Below, in pieces: positions 63,174-64,000 of a DNA stretch of 64,000 bases. The notes below the pieces were generated by a model. It was not told the DNA's origin. It ran no database searches and worked only from the letters and a program-made list of their open reading frames with translations. The stretch is taken from positions 124,001 through 188,000 of the forward strand of contig CAMNTH010000002.1 in the NCBI GenBank assembly GCA_946557785.1, given 5' to 3'. The DNA comes from an uncultured Blautia sp. (lineage in GTDB: Bacteria; Bacillota; Clostridia; Lachnospirales; Lachnospiraceae). The stretch's first letter is position 1, and each line of letters opens with the position of its first letter. The position numbers and the translations under genes were made by a program.

Positions 63174-63980
63174 TTACTCTTTTTCATTTTCCGGTTTTAT
63201 TACCACCATCAAAAGCTCCCGGGGATTATGGATACGGAGGGGGAGGGTGTGCTCTCCAAGCCCCGCGCTGACAAACATGTGGGTTCCTCCCTTGTGAAAA
63301 TCACCGCAGCAGTACTGGGGGAACAAAAGATACTGAGGACATGCCAGTCCAACATGCTCTGAAAAGCGAAGAATCCCACCATGATAATGTCCGGAAAAAA
63401 TCAGGTCTGCCCCCCATGAAAAGTAGGTGTTGCCGTATTTGGGATTATGAGCCAGAAGCACATGAATTCCATCCATATGAGGAACACCAATGAGACTTTC
63501 CATTTCTGTCAGGGAAAGAACCGGGGATTTTGGCTTTTTATAAAATTTCATGGGAAGCTCAAGCCCGTAAAATACAAAATCCGACCCCTGTATCTCCATA
63601 CAGGTATGTTCGTTATGAAGAAAACAGACACCTGCGTTGGTGAGGCTGCGCTCATACGCAAGATAGCTTTCCCGATATTCTTCTCTTTCCAGCAGATTAA
63701 ATTCATGATTTCCCAAAGCATAATATACGGGCAGATCTTTTGCAGCATTTGAAAGAAGCCTTTCCGCTGCCGCCATAGTGAAAGGCTGGGAACGCACAAA
63801 CATATCGCCCAGAACCAGAACTACATCAGGCTCTTCTCTTCTGACCGCATCCAAAAGCTCCCGATTCTGATCTCCAAATTCCAAGCCGTGGAGATCTGTC
63901 AGTACTGCAAGCCTGACTTCATTGTTTCCTTTTAATTTTCCTGTTTGGATTTCGTAAGTTTTTGTTCTGAATGTATTCAT
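63174..63980 (-). CDS. Metallophosphoesterase (calcineurin-like)
   Basis: A 268-residue phosphoesterase. The metal-site motifs TDLHG, GDMFV, GNHEF, HNPKYG and GHYHGG are complete. No signal or membrane helix, so it acts in the cytoplasm; substrate unknown. Heads the operon with scpA, scpB, the phospholipase-like gene and dac. Confidence 0.92.
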   Translation of the reverse strand: MNTFRTKTYEIQTGKLKGNNEVRLAVLTDLHGLEFGDQNRELLDAVRREEPDVVLVLGDMFVRSQPFTMAAAERLLSNAAKDLPVYYALGNHEFNLLEREEYRESYLAYERSLTNAGVCFLHNEHTCMEIQGSDFVFYGLELPMKFYKKPKSPVLSLTEMESLIGVPHMDGIHVLLAHNPKYGNTYFSWGADLIFSGHYHGGILRFSEHVGLACPQYLLFPQYCCGDFHKGGTHMFVSAGLGEHTLPLRIHNPRELLMVVIKPENEKE

Positions 63981-64000
63981 GAATATCCCTTAATCACCTT

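Noticed and set aside
1-64000. CRISPR arrays, insertion sequences, prophage genes, tRNA or rRNA genes
   Set aside because: No regularly spaced repeats, no transposase or phage-type proteins and no tRNA-like T-loop signals were noticed; a covariance scan could not be run.

Overview
This 64 kb window looks like chromosome from an anaerobic, spore-forming Firmicute of the Lachnospiraceae, possibly Blautia or a relative (inference from gene content only). The clues are a full Rnf complex (rnfCDGEAB), a sodium-pumping biotin decarboxylase cluster, a HisZ/short-HisG histidine operon, sporulation genes (an alpha/beta SASP, ylbJ, gerW/ytfJ with ytfI), DivIVA-like and Asp23/FakA-type genes, and AGGAGG ribosome sites throughout. 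Nearly all genes lie on the minus strand; only five or so (a small protein at 4645, ylbJ, the SASP gene, rpmB and a yprB-like gene) lie on the plus strand. I saw no tRNA, rRNA, CRISPR array, insertion sequence or prophage, and no certain pseudogene.

Region by region: 1-9.3 kb is a carbohydrate-use locus. It holds an ABC permease (cut by the window edge), its solute-binding protein, a membrane-bound AraC-type regulator, and a cutC / GH29 alpha-L-fucosidase / thioredoxin-CcdA operon behind a near-perfect sigma-A promoter with an inverted repeat over the -10. 9.4-14.4 kb is a compact histidine operon hisZ-G-D-B-IE, whose last gene carries an extra N-terminal HisF-like barrel that has lost both catalytic aspartates. 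14.5-20.6 kb is a likely long operon of housekeeping genes (small alarmone synthetase, HAD phosphatase, YgiQ radical SAM, a membrane protein, an RluA-type pseudouridine synthase, signal peptidase I, RecU). 20.7-28.7 kb holds an M23 peptidase, pepD, ylbJ with a sigma-E-like promoter, a coiled-coil protein, mgsA-rsmD-coaD, a SASP gene, a MATE transporter and a DUF6465 protein.

28.8-43.7 kb carries recG, fakA-like, asp23, rpmB, gerW-ytfI, a NUDIX gene, cell-wall elongation or division genes (PBP2, FtsW/RodA, ZapA), a U32 peptidase, ruvAB and a NusG-domain-II protein. 43.9-48.9 kb is rnfCDGEAB. 49-54 kb has a yprB-like nuclease and the BaiN-type oxidase / cmk / ispH / rpsA operon, in which ispH and rpsA overlap by 20 bp rather than being fused. 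54.1-59.3 kb is a sodium-pump operon that encodes two different carboxyltransferases alongside one biotin carrier, one beta pump and one gamma-like subunit. 59.5-64 kb is metallophosphoesterase / scpA / scpB / zinc-dependent phospholipase-like / D-Ala-D-Ala carboxypeptidase.

How the parts fit: Rnf (ferredoxin:NAD+ oxidoreductase) and the decarboxylase cluster are both ion-motive membrane systems, so this short stretch holds a large part of the cell's ion-gradient chemistry. The fucosidase locus suggests growth on host or milk fucosylated glycans. The most unusual items are the decayed HisF domain fused to HisIE, the double-carboxyltransferase sodium pump with an enlarged gamma subunit, altered active-site residues in the methylglyoxal synthase homologue, a cutC gene tied to a fucosidase, and a small membrane ORF that follows gerW in the same frame without an ordinary start codon.
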